Positions 24,765 through 34,478 are shown, numbered from the stretch's first letter. The stretch is 64,000 nt of DNA from Rhizobium sp. BK376 (GCF_004341625.1 NZ_SLZG01000021.1:1-64000), one strand, 5' to 3'. Translations and numbers: made by a program. The notes: a model not told the origin generated them from the sequence alone.

Positions 24765-27491
24765 TCAGAGCGTGCGCGTGATGTGTTCCACGCGGAAGCA
24801 CTCGATCGTATCGCCGGCGCGGATGTCTTCGTAGTTTTCGAAGGCCATGCCGCATTCCTGACCGACCGGCACTTCCGAGACTTCGTCCTTGAAGCGCTTG
24901 AGCGTCTTGAGCTTGCCTTCGTGGATGACGACGTTGTCGCGGATGAGGCGGACACCTGCGCCACGCTCGACCTTGCCTTCGGTGACGCGGCAACCTGCGA
25001 CCTTGCCGACCTTCGTGATGTTGAACACCTCGAGGATCTCGGCATTGCCGAGGAAGGTTTCGCGCCGTTCCGGAGAGAGCAGGCCCGACATTGCCGCCTT
25101 CACGTCATCCACGAGGTCGTAGATGATGTTGTAGTAGCGGATCTCGATGCCTTCGCGCTCTGCGAAGGTGCGCGTCTGCGCATTCGCACGGACGTTGAAG
25201 CCGATGATGGCAGCGTTCGACGCTTCGGCGAGCGAGATATCCGATTCCGTGATACCGCCGGCGCCCGAATGCACGATGCGTGCCCGGACTTCGTCGGTTC
25301 CCAGCTTTTCGAGTGCGCCGGCAATGGCTTCGATCGAGCCCTGCACGTCGCCCTTGATGACCAGCGGGAATTCCTTGACGCCCGAGGTCTGCAGCTGCGT
25401 CATCATCTGTTCCAGTGAACCGCGCTGGCCGGACTGGCGGGCAGCGGCCTTGTCGCGGGCGAGACGCTGGCGATATTCCGAGATCTCGCGTGCGCGGCTT
25501 TCGTTCTCGACCACGGCAAACTTGTCGCCTGCAGCCGGAGTGCCCGAAAGTCCGAGAACCTCAACGGGGGTCGCCGGGCTGGCTTCCTTGACGTGGTCAC
25601 CCTTGTCGTTGATCAGCGCGCGTACACGGCCCCACTGGTCGCCGACAACGATGATCTGGCCGGGACGCAGCGTACCCTTCTGCACGAGCACAGTCGCAAC
25701 GGCGCCGCGGCCGCGGTCGAGCTGGGCTTCGATGACGGTACCTTCCGCCGTGCGGTTCGGATTTGCCTTGAGATCAAGGATTTCCGCCTGCAGCAGGATG
25801 GCTTCGAGCAGCTTGTCGAGGCCGAGGCCGGTCTTTGCCGATACTTCGACGTCGAGGACTTCACCGCCCATGGATTCCACGAAAACTTCGTGTTGCAGAA
25901 GCTGCGTGCGCACCTTTTGCGGATCGGCCTCGTGCTTGTCGACCTTGTTGATCGCCACGATGATCGGAACACCGGCCGCCTTGGCGTGGTTGATCGATTC
26001 GATCGTCTGCGGCATCACGCTGTCATCAGCCGCGACCACGAGAACGGCGATGTCAGTCGCCTGCGCGCCGCGGGCACGCATTGCCGTAAAGGCAGCGTGG
26101 CCTGGCGTGTCGATGAAGGTGATCTTCTGACCGTTCTGTTCGACCTGATAGGCGCCGATATGCTGCGTGATGCCACCGGCTTCGCCGGAGACCACGTTGG
26201 CATGGCGGATGGCATCGAGCAGCGAGGTCTTGCCGTGGTCGACGTGGCCCATGATCGTGACGACCGGCGGACGCGATACCTGATCGCCGCCCTCGTCAGC
26301 CACGTTGAAGATACCGAGTTCGACGTCGGATTCCGAAACGCGCTTGACCGTATGGCCGAATTCGCTGGCGATGAGTTCTGCGAGGTCGGCGTCGATGACG
26401 TCGCCCGGCTTCATCATTTGGCCTTCCTTCATCAGGTACTTGATAACGTCGACCGCGCGTTCGGACATGCGCTGCGACAGTTCCTGAATGGTGATGGTTT
26501 CCGGCAGGATAACCTCGCGGACGACCTTTTCGCGCGTTTCCTGCATCTGGCTGCGGCGGAACTTCTCCTGCCGGCGACGCATGGCGGACAGCGAGCGACC
26601 GCGTGCATTGTCCTCACCATCGACATTGGCCGTCGTCACGGTCAGCTTGCCGCGACGGCGCTCGTCTTCGGTCTTCGGACGTGCCGGGGCCTTGGCCGGT
26701 TCGGGACGCACGATCTTGCCGCGTGCCGGAGCGCCGCGTGCCGGGCCGCGATCATCCTCTTCCTCGTTGCGGCGACCGCGAACGGCCGGGGCTTCGGTCG
26801 CAGGCGTGGTACGCGTAGGCTGAGCTGTTCCTTCCTGTCGGCGCACGACCGGAACCGGGCGCGGCGCTTCGGGTGCCTTGGCCTCAACCGGAGCGGGTGC
26901 CGGCGCGGCCTTGACTTCCTCGACGACCGGCTCGGGAACGCGAGCAGCCTCTTCCGCGGCGCGACGTGCAGCCTCGGCGGCCTCTTCGGCACGGCGCTGT
27001 TCTTCCTCTACCTTGCGGCGGGCTTCTTCTTCGGCGCGGCGAACTGCATCGGCAGCGTCACGAGCCTGGGCTTCGGCGAGCGCACGACGGCGCGCGTCCA
27101 TTTCTCCGGCGGAGAGATGGTTGAGCACCACGGGACGCGACTGCCGGTCCTGGTTGGGCCGCTGCGGCTGGCCACCCTGGTTCTGTTGCTGCGGGCGATG
27201 CTGCTGCTGGCCACCGGGCTGGTGGATGCGCGGAGCCGGCTGCGGCGGGCGCGGCGGCTGCGGGGTGGGTTCAGCAATGCGCGTCACGGAAGCTGGCGCT
27301 GCCGCCGTCACAACTGGCTTTTCATCTTCAGGACGTAGAGGGCGGCGTTTACGTGTTTCGACCACGACCGCCTTGGTGCGACCGCGACCCATATCCTGGC
27401 GCACGGTGCCCTGGTTCACGCCTGACGGTTTCAGGGTGAGGGTCTTCTTACCCGCTACGCTCAGTGTCTTGTCGTCATTGTTGTCGGTCAT
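24765..27491 (-). CDS. infB: Translation initiation factor IF-2
   Basis: 908 aa from the ATG at 27491, which has GAAGGGAACGGA in front. The N-terminal 390 residues are low-complexity, rich in Ala, Arg, Glu and Pro, as in other alphaproteobacterial IF-2. The G domain has GHVDHGKTSLLDAI, DTPGHAAFTAMRARG and NKVDK. Domains II-IV follow. It places initiator tRNA on the 30S subunit. Confidence 0.97.
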   Translation of the reverse strand: MTDNNDDKTLSVAGKKTLTLKPSGVNQGTVRQDMGRGRTKAVVVETRKRRPLRPEDEKPVVTAAAPASVTRIAEPTPQPPRPPQPAPRIHQPGGQQQHRPQQQNQGGQPQRPNQDRQSRPVVLNHLSAGEMDARRRALAEAQARDAADAVRRAEEEARRKVEEEQRRAEEAAEAARRAAEEAARVPEPVVEEVKAAPAPAPVEAKAPEAPRPVPVVRRQEGTAQPTRTTPATEAPAVRGRRNEEEDDRGPARGAPARGKIVRPEPAKAPARPKTEDERRRGKLTVTTANVDGEDNARGRSLSAMRRRQEKFRRSQMQETREKVVREVILPETITIQELSQRMSERAVDVIKYLMKEGQMMKPGDVIDADLAELIASEFGHTVKRVSESDVELGIFNVADEGGDQVSRPPVVTIMGHVDHGKTSLLDAIRHANVVSGEAGGITQHIGAYQVEQNGQKITFIDTPGHAAFTAMRARGAQATDIAVLVVAADDSVMPQTIESINHAKAAGVPIIVAINKVDKHEADPQKVRTQLLQHEVFVESMGGEVLDVEVSAKTGLGLDKLLEAILLQAEILDLKANPNRTAEGTVIEAQLDRGRGAVATVLVQKGTLRPGQIIVVGDQWGRVRALINDKGDHVKEASPATPVEVLGLSGTPAAGDKFAVVENESRAREISEYRQRLARDKAAARQSGQRGSLEQMMTQLQTSGVKEFPLVIKGDVQGSIEAIAGALEKLGTDEVRARIVHSGAGGITESDISLAEASNAAIIGFNVRANAQTRTFAEREGIEIRYYNIIYDLVDDVKAAMSGLLSPERRETFLGNAEILEVFNITKVGKVAGCRVTEGKVERGAGVRLIRDNVVIHEGKLKTLKRFKDEVSEVPVGQECGMAFENYEDIRAGDTIECFRVEHITRTL

Positions 27492-27588
27492 TCCGTTCCC
27501 TTCGGACGAGGGCCGGATGACGTCCATCAGACCCTGTCGTTCAATACATGTACCTTAATGAGGCGTCCGGCATGGGCCGGTGACCGCG

Positions 27589-28281
27589 TCATTGTTTTCG
27601 CCGGCCAGCGCCGCCCGTTGCCCGGGACTGACCGCCGTTGCGGTACCGTTCGAGCAGGTTTGCGCGCTTCACTACACCCTCACCCGCCTGCCCTGCAAGC
27701 GCTGCGGCATGGATAAAAGTGTTCTGGCCCATCAGTGCCTCCATTTCCGCCTCCGAGAAGAGACGGAAAGAAGGTATTTCGCTCTCGGTCTCCATTCCGA
27801 GATGCCAGGCCTTGCGGGCCTGGTCGATTTTTCTAACGCCGTCGTCCGCCGCGTCAGTTGCGTGGAAGACAGCAAGCGCTGCTCCGCTCCTGATCGCGGC
27901 ATCGACTTTCGACGAGCCGGTGACGAACTGGCCCGCCTTGCGCGCCATGTTCATCATGCCCGTCAAATCCGCCGAAAGCAGACGGTCGACTCGGGCGCCC
28001 AGATCGTCGGACGCCGTCACCTCCGCTTTCAGGGCGCGGGAGAAAAGCCTCTTCGCCACTGCCTTGTCGACGGTTGCGCGTTCGGGCTTCACCCAGCAAC
28101 CGCGACCCGGCAGCTGCCGCTTCAGATCGGGAACGACTGTCCCGTCGGGAGCGGCGACAAAGCGTATCAGCTCATCCGGCGATCCGCTTTCTCTTGTCAC
28201 AATGCACATGCGGCCGTTCGTACCGTCGCCAGCGGGACCATCGTCTTCGGTCCCGGCGTCCGGCTTGAGTTCGGCCATCAT
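27589..28281 (-). CDS. YlxR/L7Ae-type RNA-binding protein
   Basis: 230 aa fusion. The N-terminal DUF448 (YlxR) part has RMCIVTRESGSPDELIRFV and LPGRGCWVKP. The central part resembles the L7Ae/L30e fold (MNMARKAGQFVTGSSKVDAAI, then LAVFHATDA). A standard gene of this cluster in alphaproteobacteria. The ATG overlaps the nusA stop, so the two are translationally coupled. Confidence 0.9.
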   Translation of the reverse strand: MMAELKPDAGTEDDGPAGDGTNGRMCIVTRESGSPDELIRFVAAPDGTVVPDLKRQLPGRGCWVKPERATVDKAVAKRLFSRALKAEVTASDDLGARVDRLLSADLTGMMNMARKAGQFVTGSSKVDAAIRSGAALAVFHATDAADDGVRKIDQARKAWHLGMETESEIPSFRLFSEAEMEALMGQNTFIHAAALAGQAGEGVVKRANLLERYRNGGQSRATGGAGRRKQ

Positions 28282-29888
28282 GCTTCCTGCTCGGCCTCAG
28301 CCTCGGCGGGCTCTTCGCCTTCAGCCTCGACAGCGAGATCGTCTTCGGTGATCCAGCCGGCCAGGAGACGGGCCTGCACGATCATCTGCTCAGCCTCGAC
28401 GCGCGAAATCTCGAGCTTGGAGAACAGGCCTTCGAACTTCTTTGTCTCGCCGTTCTTGCGTTCCGACCAGCCGACGAGATCGTCGGCTGCACAGCCGGCG
28501 AAGTCTTCGATCGTCTTGATGCCGTCTTCACCGAGCGCGACCATCATCTGCGAGGTCATGCCGTTGATCTGGCGCAGCTCGTCGGAAACGCCGAGCGCCT
28601 TGCGCTTCTCGTCCATTTCGGCTTCGAGCTTTTCAAGGAATTCGCGGGCGCGGGTTTGGATTTCCTGCGCGGTGTCTTCATCGAAGCCATCGATCGAGGA
28701 AATTTCGTCGAGATCGACATAGGCCAGTTCCTCGACGGCTGCGAAGCCTTCGGAAGCCAGAACCTGGCCGACCATTTCGTCGACGTCGAGCGCGTCCATG
28801 AACAGGTTGGTGCGCTCGTTGAATTCCTTCTGACGGCGTTCCGATTCCTCGGCTTCCGTCATGATGTCGATATCCCAGCCGGTCAGCTGCGAGGCGAGAC
28901 GGACGTTCTGGCCGCGACGGCCGATGGCGAGCGAAAGCTGCTCGTCCGGAACGACGACTTCGATGCGTTCCGCATCCTCATCGAGAACGACCTTGGCGAC
29001 TTCGGCCGGCTGCAGGGCGTTGACGACGAAGGTCGCCGGATCCTGGCTCCACGGAATGATGTCGATCTTCTCGCCCTGAAGCTCACCGACGACGGCCTGG
29101 ACGCGCGAACCGCGCATACCGACGCAGGCGCCGACCGGATCGATCGACGAGTCGTTCGAGATGACGGCGATCTTGGCGCGCGAACCCGGATCACGGGCAA
29201 CCGACTTCACCTGGATGATGCCGTCATAGATTTCGGGCACTTCCATGGTGAAGAGCTTCACCATGAACTGCGGATGCGTGCGCGACAGGAAGATCTGCGG
29301 GCCGCGCTGCTCGCGGCGGACGTCGTAGACGAAGGCGCGGACGCGGTCGCCATAGCGGAAGTTCTCGCGCGGGATCATTTCGTCGCGGCGGATGATGCCT
29401 TCGCCACGGCCGAGATCGACAATGACGTTGCCGTATTCGACACGCTTGACGGTGCCGTTGACGATTTCGCCGACGCGATCCTTGAATTCGTCGAACTGGC
29501 GGTCGCGTTCGGCTTCACGCACCTTCTGCACGATGACCTGCTTGGCCGACTGGGCGGCGATACGGCCGAAATCCATCGGCGGCAGCGGATCGGCGATGAA
29601 GTCGCCAAGTGCTGCGTCCGGATTGCGGTCGCGGGCAAGCTCCAGCGGAATCTGCGTGGAATAGTCTTCGGCCTTCTCGACGACTTCGAGCAGGCGCTGC
29701 AGGCGGATTTCGCCGGTCTTCGGGTTGATGTCGGCGCGGATGTTCGATTCCGTGCCGTAGCGGGAGCGCGCGGCCTTCTGGATCGCATCCGCCATTGCGG
29801 CAAGCACGATCTCGCGGTCGATGACCTTTTCGCGCGCCACTGCATCTGCGATCTGCAGAAGTTCAAGCCGGTTCGCACTGACTGCCAT
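28278..29888 (-). CDS. nusA: Transcription termination/antitermination factor NusA
   Basis: 536 aa. The order is: N-terminal RNA-polymerase-binding domain (1-130), S1 domain (GTVKRVEYGNVIVDLGRGEG), two KH domains (VGACVGMRGSRVQAVVGEL; LAIGRRGQNVRLASQL), and a C-terminal acidic repeat region with helix-hairpin-helix-like segments. Length is usual for alphaproteobacteria. Confidence 0.97.
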   Translation of the reverse strand: MAVSANRLELLQIADAVAREKVIDREIVLAAMADAIQKAARSRYGTESNIRADINPKTGEIRLQRLLEVVEKAEDYSTQIPLELARDRNPDAALGDFIADPLPPMDFGRIAAQSAKQVIVQKVREAERDRQFDEFKDRVGEIVNGTVKRVEYGNVIVDLGRGEGIIRRDEMIPRENFRYGDRVRAFVYDVRREQRGPQIFLSRTHPQFMVKLFTMEVPEIYDGIIQVKSVARDPGSRAKIAVISNDSSIDPVGACVGMRGSRVQAVVGELQGEKIDIIPWSQDPATFVVNALQPAEVAKVVLDEDAERIEVVVPDEQLSLAIGRRGQNVRLASQLTGWDIDIMTEAEESERRQKEFNERTNLFMDALDVDEMVGQVLASEGFAAVEELAYVDLDEISSIDGFDEDTAQEIQTRAREFLEKLEAEMDEKRKALGVSDELRQINGMTSQMMVALGEDGIKTIEDFAGCAADDLVGWSERKNGETKKFEGLFSKLEISRVEAEQMIVQARLLAGWITEDDLAVEAEGEEPAEAEAEQEA

Positions 29889-29948
29889 TGTCTTTAGTCT
29901 CCGTCTTCCTGCCCGTGTTCCCGTTTCGTCGGGCGGTTCGTTGATCGG

Positions 29949-30560
29949 TTATTCTTCGTCTTCTTCGACTTCGTCGTTCTGGTTCGCTGCCTCGGCTTTC
30001 GCCAGCTTGTCGGCGCGCAGCGCATCACGAATGAGGTCGTCCGTCAGGATAAGCTTGGCATCGGCCAGCGTGCTGAACGGAATGGTCACCCTCGGCTCTT
30101 CGCCATAGGCGACCTGGTCGCGCTCGATCGTAAAACCATCTTCGGTCACGTCGGTGATCTTGCCGCGGAAGCGCTTGCGATTGTCCACCAGGATCGAGGT
30201 CTCGCACTTGATCAGGTGGCTCTGCCAGCGCGTAAAGTCCGACTTGCGCACCATCGGACGATCGATGCCGGGCGACGACACTTCCAGATGATACGCCTTA
30301 TCGATGGGATCTTCCACATCGAGGACAGGAGAAACCGCCGTGGAGACCGCTTCACAGTCCTGGACGTTCATGCTGCCATCGGCGCGCTCCGCCATGATCT
30401 GCAGCGTTGCGCCGTTCTGGTTCAAGAGCCGGACGCGGACGAGGCGGTAGTCCATGCCGAGCAGGACCGGCTCGATGATGGCGGCAAGACGCTGGTCAAG
30501 GCCGGTCTCGGTGATCAGCCGCGGTTCGTTGATATCGTTTGCGTTTGTCAAATCCGACAA
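29949..30560 (-). CDS. rimP: Ribosome maturation factor RimP
   Basis: 203 aa. I chose the TTG at 30560 because GAGGAG (30569-30574) stands 8 bases before it, and because the N-terminus then begins SDLTNAND; an in-frame ATG at 30590 would add 10 residues without a good binding site. VQDCEAVSTAVSPVLDVEDPI and YHLEVSSPGIDRPM are family signatures. First gene of the rimP-nusA-infB cluster. An acidic tail closes the protein. Confidence 0.92.
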   Translation of the reverse strand: MSDLTNANDINEPRLITETGLDQRLAAIIEPVLLGMDYRLVRVRLLNQNGATLQIMAERADGSMNVQDCEAVSTAVSPVLDVEDPIDKAYHLEVSSPGIDRPMVRKSDFTRWQSHLIKCETSILVDNRKRFRGKITDVTEDGFTIERDQVAYGEEPRVTIPFSTLADAKLILTDDLIRDALRADKLAKAEAANQNDEVEEDEE

Positions 30561-30606
30561 GCGGTGCGCTCCTCGCATATAGGTATGCATCGGTGATCGC
30601 GGTAAT

Positions 30607-30637
30607 AAAAAAGAGCGGGTCCTTGCGGCCCACTCTT
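30607..30637 (-). terminator. Rho-independent terminator after the lytic transglycosylase gene
   Basis: On the minus strand AAGAGTGGGCC-gcaa-GGACCCGCTCTT is followed by TTTTATTAC. It separates the transglycosylase gene from rimP, so rimP has its own promoter in the next 50 bases or within the hairpin region. Confidence 0.85.
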
Positions 30638-30710
30638 CATCACACGATCAAGAATTTGAAGCCGATATATGCCGGTTTCCGTCAAATTGCAAGCTCGGGT
30701 CCAGCTTTGG

Positions 30711-31973
30711 CTATTTCAGCGTGCCCAGCATCGAGCTGTCGGGATAGCAGGTCGGCTTCATGCCGGTCTTTTCCTGCCACTGGCCGATCGAGCGGCGTGT
30801 CTTGTAGCCGGGCAGTCCGTCCGTGCCGCCGACATCATAACCCTTCTTCTCCAAAGTCTTCTGCATAGAGGCAACATCCGAACGCAGCATCTTGCCGACA
30901 TCGCCCCATGGACCCTGGAATGCGCCCGATCCGTTTGCGATCCGGTCAGCCAGATTGCCGACATAAAGCGCATAGAGATCGGAGTTGTTATATTCCTTGA
31001 TGACATAGAAATTGGGCGTGACGATGAATTCCGGCCCGTCGCGGCCGGCCGGAACCAGCATCATACCCGATGCCTTGAGTTCATCCGACGGGAAGGGCTT
31101 GCCCGAAATGCGGGTGATCCCGACGCCTGCCCAGCGGGCGATCGGCTTGGCGAGATCCGGCCCCTCCTGCGCGCAGGACACGTCGATCGGAATGGTGACC
31201 TCATAACCCCAACCCCGATCCCGCTGCCAGCCTTTCTTGACCAGATAATTTGCGATCGAGGCCAGCGTATCCGGCACTGAAGTCCAGATATTGCGATGAC
31301 CGTCGCCATCTAAATCGACCGCATATTGGAAATAGCTGGTCGGCATGAATTGCGGCTGGCCGAGCGCGCCCGCCGAAGATCCCTTGAACTGGTCAGGCGT
31401 CACGTCGCCATGTTCGAGAATGCGCAATGCGGCGATCAGCTCGTTGCGGAACATATCTTTCCGCGTCGACATGAAGGCTTTGGTCGCCAGCACCTGGATC
31501 GCCGATTCCGGCATCTTGGCCGCGCCGAACCCTGTCTCGCGGCCCCAGATCGCCAGCACGATCGAGCCTGGCACGCCATAGGTCTTCTCGATCCGTTTCA
31601 GCGTCGAGGCATATTGCGAGGCAAAGCCGCGGCCCGTCGTCGCCAGGCGCTGCAATCGGCCTTCGTTGAAATATGGCGCGGGGGAAGAAAACTCGGCCTG
31701 CGTCTGCTTCTGTTCCTTCGCCGGTGGAAAGCCGGGCGGCGCCAGGTCGTTCAGCGTCCAGTCGAGCTGGATGCCCGAGAATGCGGCCTTGAACGTGCTT
31801 TCCGATATGCCGTCCTTTTTCGCTTCCGGCCAGAGATCGGTCTGGAGCCAGTTTTCGAATTGGGATTCGACGGCTGCCTGCGAAGGGGCGGCGAGGGAGG
31901 GCGATGCTGTGGCGCATGCCAGCAGGATCGCCAGCGCATAGCGGGCGACACCCCCCTCTGTCCTGCCGGACAT
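30711..31973 (-). CDS. Lytic murein transglycosylase (MltB family) with peptidoglycan-binding domain
   Basis: 420 aa from the ATG at 31973. A signal peptide covers residues 9-28 (ARYALAILLACATASPSLAA). The catalytic domain has SIVLAIWGRETGFG with the catalytic Glu, then ALGQPQFMPTSY. The last 65 residues form a PG_binding_1 domain (DVASMQKTLEKKGYDVGGTDGLPG). It cleaves glycan strands in the periplasm. The start codon and first eight codons lie inside a RIME repeat; the frame stays open for 67 more codons upstream, but that part is repeat DNA. Confidence 0.9.
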   Translation of the reverse strand: MSGRTEGGVARYALAILLACATASPSLAAPSQAAVESQFENWLQTDLWPEAKKDGISESTFKAAFSGIQLDWTLNDLAPPGFPPAKEQKQTQAEFSSPAPYFNEGRLQRLATTGRGFASQYASTLKRIEKTYGVPGSIVLAIWGRETGFGAAKMPESAIQVLATKAFMSTRKDMFRNELIAALRILEHGDVTPDQFKGSSAGALGQPQFMPTSYFQYAVDLDGDGHRNIWTSVPDTLASIANYLVKKGWQRDRGWGYEVTIPIDVSCAQEGPDLAKPIARWAGVGITRISGKPFPSDELKASGMMLVPAGRDGPEFIVTPNFYVIKEYNNSDLYALYVGNLADRIANGSGAFQGPWGDVGKMLRSDVASMQKTLEKKGYDVGGTDGLPGYKTRRSIGQWQEKTGMKPTCYPDSSMLGTLK

Positions 31974-32122
31974 CTCCCCCGCAAGGGGGGAGATTGAATC
32001 GCGGCTGCGTCCCTCTTGTCGTTTGAGAAAGGAAGTTAGGCGACGCCAACGATGAAGTGGAGAGCTAACCTCTTGCCGATCTCCCCCCTTGTGGGGGAGA
32101 TGCCCGGCAGGGCAGAGGGGGG
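31951..32122. repeat. RIME-type intergenic mosaic element
   Basis: About 172 bp. Outer arms CCCCCCTCTGTCCTGCCGG and CCGGCAGGGCAGAGGGGGG are near-perfect inverted copies, and each is joined to an inner palindrome (CATCTCCCCC-gcaa-GGGGGGAGAT and GATCTCCCCCC-ttgt-GGGGGAGATG). This matches the Rhizobium-specific intergenic mosaic elements. It sits between recR and the transglycosylase gene. Confidence 0.85.
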
Positions 32123-32170
32123 CGGGCTGCGGCAAAGCGAACCGGGCAATATTCCGCATCCTCCACCCCC

Positions 32171-32776
32171 TCAAATCGCCGTTCGCGCCCGAAGCGCGGC
32201 CGTCAGCGTTCCCTCGTCGAGATAGTCGAGCTCGCCGCCGACGGGAACGCCATGCGCCAGCCGGGTGATCTTCACTTCCAGCCCCGAAAGCTGGTCGGTT
32301 ATATAGTGTGCTGTGGTTTGTCCCTCGACCGTCGCGTTGACGGCGATGATGATCTCGCGCACGCCGCCTTCGCCGACCCGGTCGATCAGCCCGCGAATGT
32401 TGAGATCGTCAGGCCCGACGCCGTCGAGCGGCGAGAGCACGCCGCCGAGAACGTGATAGGCCGCGTTCATCGCGCCGGCGCGTTCGAGCGCCCAGAGATC
32501 GGAGACGTCCTCGACCACGATGATGACGGACTGGTCGCGCCGGTCGTCGGTGCAGACGGTGCAGGGGTCGATCGTGTCGACATTGCCGCAGCGCGAGCAG
32601 ATCTTCACCTTGTCGTAGGCTTCGCCCATCGCGTGGGAGAGCGGGCCGAGAAGCTGGTCCTTCTTCTTGATCAGATGCAGCGCCGCGCGTCGGGCCGAGC
32701 GTGGCCCGAGCCCCGGCACTTTCGCCAGAAGCTGGATGAGTTTTTCGATTTCGGGGCCGGTGACTCGCTTTGCCAT
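32171..32776 (-). CDS. recR: Recombination mediator protein RecR
   Basis: 201 aa, the usual size. Helix-hairpin-helix PGLGPRSARRAALHL, the Cys4 zinc finger (CSRCGNVDTIDPCTVC), and a Toprim domain with VVEDVSDLWALERAG. It works with RecF and RecO to load RecA at gaps. In many bacteria recR is close to ybaB and dnaX; here four small genes intervene. Confidence 0.97.
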   Translation of the reverse strand: MAKRVTGPEIEKLIQLLAKVPGLGPRSARRAALHLIKKKDQLLGPLSHAMGEAYDKVKICSRCGNVDTIDPCTVCTDDRRDQSVIIVVEDVSDLWALERAGAMNAAYHVLGGVLSPLDGVGPDDLNIRGLIDRVGEGGVREIIIAVNATVEGQTTAHYITDQLSGLEVKITRLAHGVPVGGELDYLDEGTLTAALRARTAI

Positions 32777-32833
32777 AGGCGGCTTTTATCTCATATGCTG
32801 GAAAAACGGAATCGCGGAAGGAATGCCTGGCTC

Positions 32834-33460
32834 ATGAAAATTCTGGCCGTGTGCACGGGCAATGCCGAAAAGCTGCTCGGCAAGAGCTACAAGACCGGCA
32901 TTTACAAGCATCCCATCCATGGTGCGGTGCTCGTCGATGCCGAGGGCTTGTTGGGCGACGCCATCTGCAATCGCAAGCATCACGGCGGCGTCGATCAGGC
33001 CGTCTATGTCGAGGGTTCGATCACGCTCGACTGGTGGGTGACTGAACTCGGCCGATCCATCGAATCCGGCGCCTTCGGCGAAAATATAGTGATCGAAGGC
33101 CTGGATAACAGGCTCGTCTCGGTCGGTGATCGTTTCATAGCCGGCGATCTTGTTCTCGAAGTCACTTCGGCCCGTATTCCCTGCGCGACCTTCGCCGCCA
33201 AGATGGGCGATAAGGGATTCGTGAAGCGCTACACTGAGGCTGGGCGTCCAGGCATTTATTGTCGCGTTCTGAGCGTTGCTTATGTCTCGTCCGGCACTCC
33301 GGTCGAATACATTCCCTATGCGGGCGAAAAGGTGACCATGCCCGAACTGATGGAGACCTTCGGCCGCAGATTGACGCAAGAAGACCGCGCGCGCTATCTG
33401 GCGGCCCCCATTCACCACAAGCTCAGGGCCATGCTGGAATCGCAATCCGATCCGGCCTAA
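32834..33460 (+). CDS. MOSC domain protein (YiiM-like)
   Basis: 208 aa from the ATG at 32834. MOSC features are KTGIYKHPIHGAVLVDAEGLLGDAICNRKHHGGVDQAVYV and the SARIPCATFAAKMG segment, whose Cys is the molybdenum-cofactor sulfur ligand. YiiM-type proteins reduce N-hydroxylated bases such as 6-N-hydroxylaminopurine. It is divergent from recR. Confidence 0.85.
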   Translation: MKILAVCTGNAEKLLGKSYKTGIYKHPIHGAVLVDAEGLLGDAICNRKHHGGVDQAVYVEGSITLDWWVTELGRSIESGAFGENIVIEGLDNRLVSVGDRFIAGDLVLEVTSARIPCATFAAKMGDKGFVKRYTEAGRPGIYCRVLSVAYVSSGTPVEYIPYAGEKVTMPELMETFGRRLTQEDRARYLAAPIHHKLRAMLESQSDPA

Positions 33461-33471
33461 ACCCGATGAGC

Positions 33472-34083
33472 TCAATGCATCGCGATGGCAACTGCCGCGC
33501 CCGCCATCGTGCCGGCGCTGGCGCGGTTGGCGATTCGCACGGCGCGGCGGCTTTTCAGGAAACCGCGTGCCTTGGCCGCAAGCAGTGCCCAGGCAAGATC
33601 GATCGAGATCAGCACCGCAAACATCGTCGCCACCAATTCGGCCCAGCCGACGATGGTCACGGCGTGAATGTCGATGATCGACGGCAGCAGCGCCACGTAA
33701 AACATCATGATCTTAGGATTGCCCATCGTGACCGTCAGCCCGGCAAGGAACAGGCGGGCCGGCGACTGTACATCGGGCAGGGCCTCCTCGGCGGAGGCCG
33801 CCGGGGCAAACCACATTTTCCAGGCAAGATAGAGCAGGTAGCAGACGCCGATCCACTTGATGGCGACGAAGGCGAAGTGGAAGGTTTCGGCTACAGCCGA
33901 AAGTCCCGCGACCGCGCAGGTCAGCCAAACAGCCTCGCCGATCCACATGGCGGCGAGAAACGGCAGCACATCGCGCGTGCCCTTGCTCAACACGCGCGCA
34001 ACCAGCGCCGCAATGCTCGGCCCCGGCGATCCGGCGGCCACGAAGAGCGCGCCGGCAAAAACCAGCAAAGTCGTCAGGCTCAT
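33472..34083 (-). CDS. LysE/RhtB-family exporter
   Basis: 203 aa with six hydrophobic segments. The N-terminal SPGPSIAALVARVLSKGTRDVLP and the GNPKIMMFYVALLPSIID motif define the family, which exports amino acids or related small molecules. The substrate is not predictable. Confidence 0.88.
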   Translation of the reverse strand: MSLTTLLVFAGALFVAAGSPGPSIAALVARVLSKGTRDVLPFLAAMWIGEAVWLTCAVAGLSAVAETFHFAFVAIKWIGVCYLLYLAWKMWFAPAASAEEALPDVQSPARLFLAGLTVTMGNPKIMMFYVALLPSIIDIHAVTIVGWAELVATMFAVLISIDLAWALLAAKARGFLKSRRAVRIANRASAGTMAGAAVAIAMH

Positions 34084-34114
34084 CCTATCCTCCCGGTATA
34101 GCTAGTGCCCGATC

Positions 34115-34438
34115 TTAGAACGGCAGCTTGAAGCCGGGCGGGATCGGCAGGCCGGCGGTCAGCGCCTTGGTCTTTTCCGCAGCCACGGCTTCGGCCTTTT
34201 CCTTCGCGTCCTTATGGGCGGCGACGACGAGGTCCTCGAGGATTTCGACGTCGTCCTCCTTGAAAAGCGACGGATCGATCTTCAGGCCGAGCAGCTCGCC
34301 CTTGCCGTTCATCGTTGCCGTAACGAGGCCGCCGCCGGACTTGCCTTCGACGGTGAGCGCGGCGATCTCTGCCTGCATCGTCTCCATCTTGGCCTGCATT
34401 TCCTTGACCTTGCCCATCATGCCCATGATGTCGCGCAT
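34115..34438 (-). CDS. YbaB/EbfC nucleoid-associated protein
   Basis: 107 aa. KVKEMQAKMETMQAEIAALTVEGKSGGGLV, then the MNGKGELLGLKIDPSL core, identify the family of small DNA-binding dimers. It follows dnaX by 40 bases in the usual dnaX-ybaB arrangement. Confidence 0.95.
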   Translation of the reverse strand: MRDIMGMMGKVKEMQAKMETMQAEIAALTVEGKSGGGLVTATMNGKGELLGLKIDPSLFKEDDVEILEDLVVAAHKDAKEKAEAVAAEKTKALTAGLPIPPGFKLPF

Positions 34439-34478
34439 CGTCTCGGTCCTTCTCTTGTGTCTGGTTCAGTCGGTTATG

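Noticed and set aside
25593..27338. A 581-codon open frame antisense to infB
   Set aside because: It is the complement of the low-complexity and G-domain coding region of infB; the translation has no recognisable domain.
28656..29897. A 413-codon open frame antisense to nusA
   Set aside because: Shadow of the nusA reading frame with repetitive Asp/Asn/Leu composition.
31974..32174. N-terminal extension of the lytic transglycosylase to 487 aa
   Set aside because: The added 67 codons lie in RIME repeat DNA and end beyond it in the recR 3' region; they carry no signal sequence.
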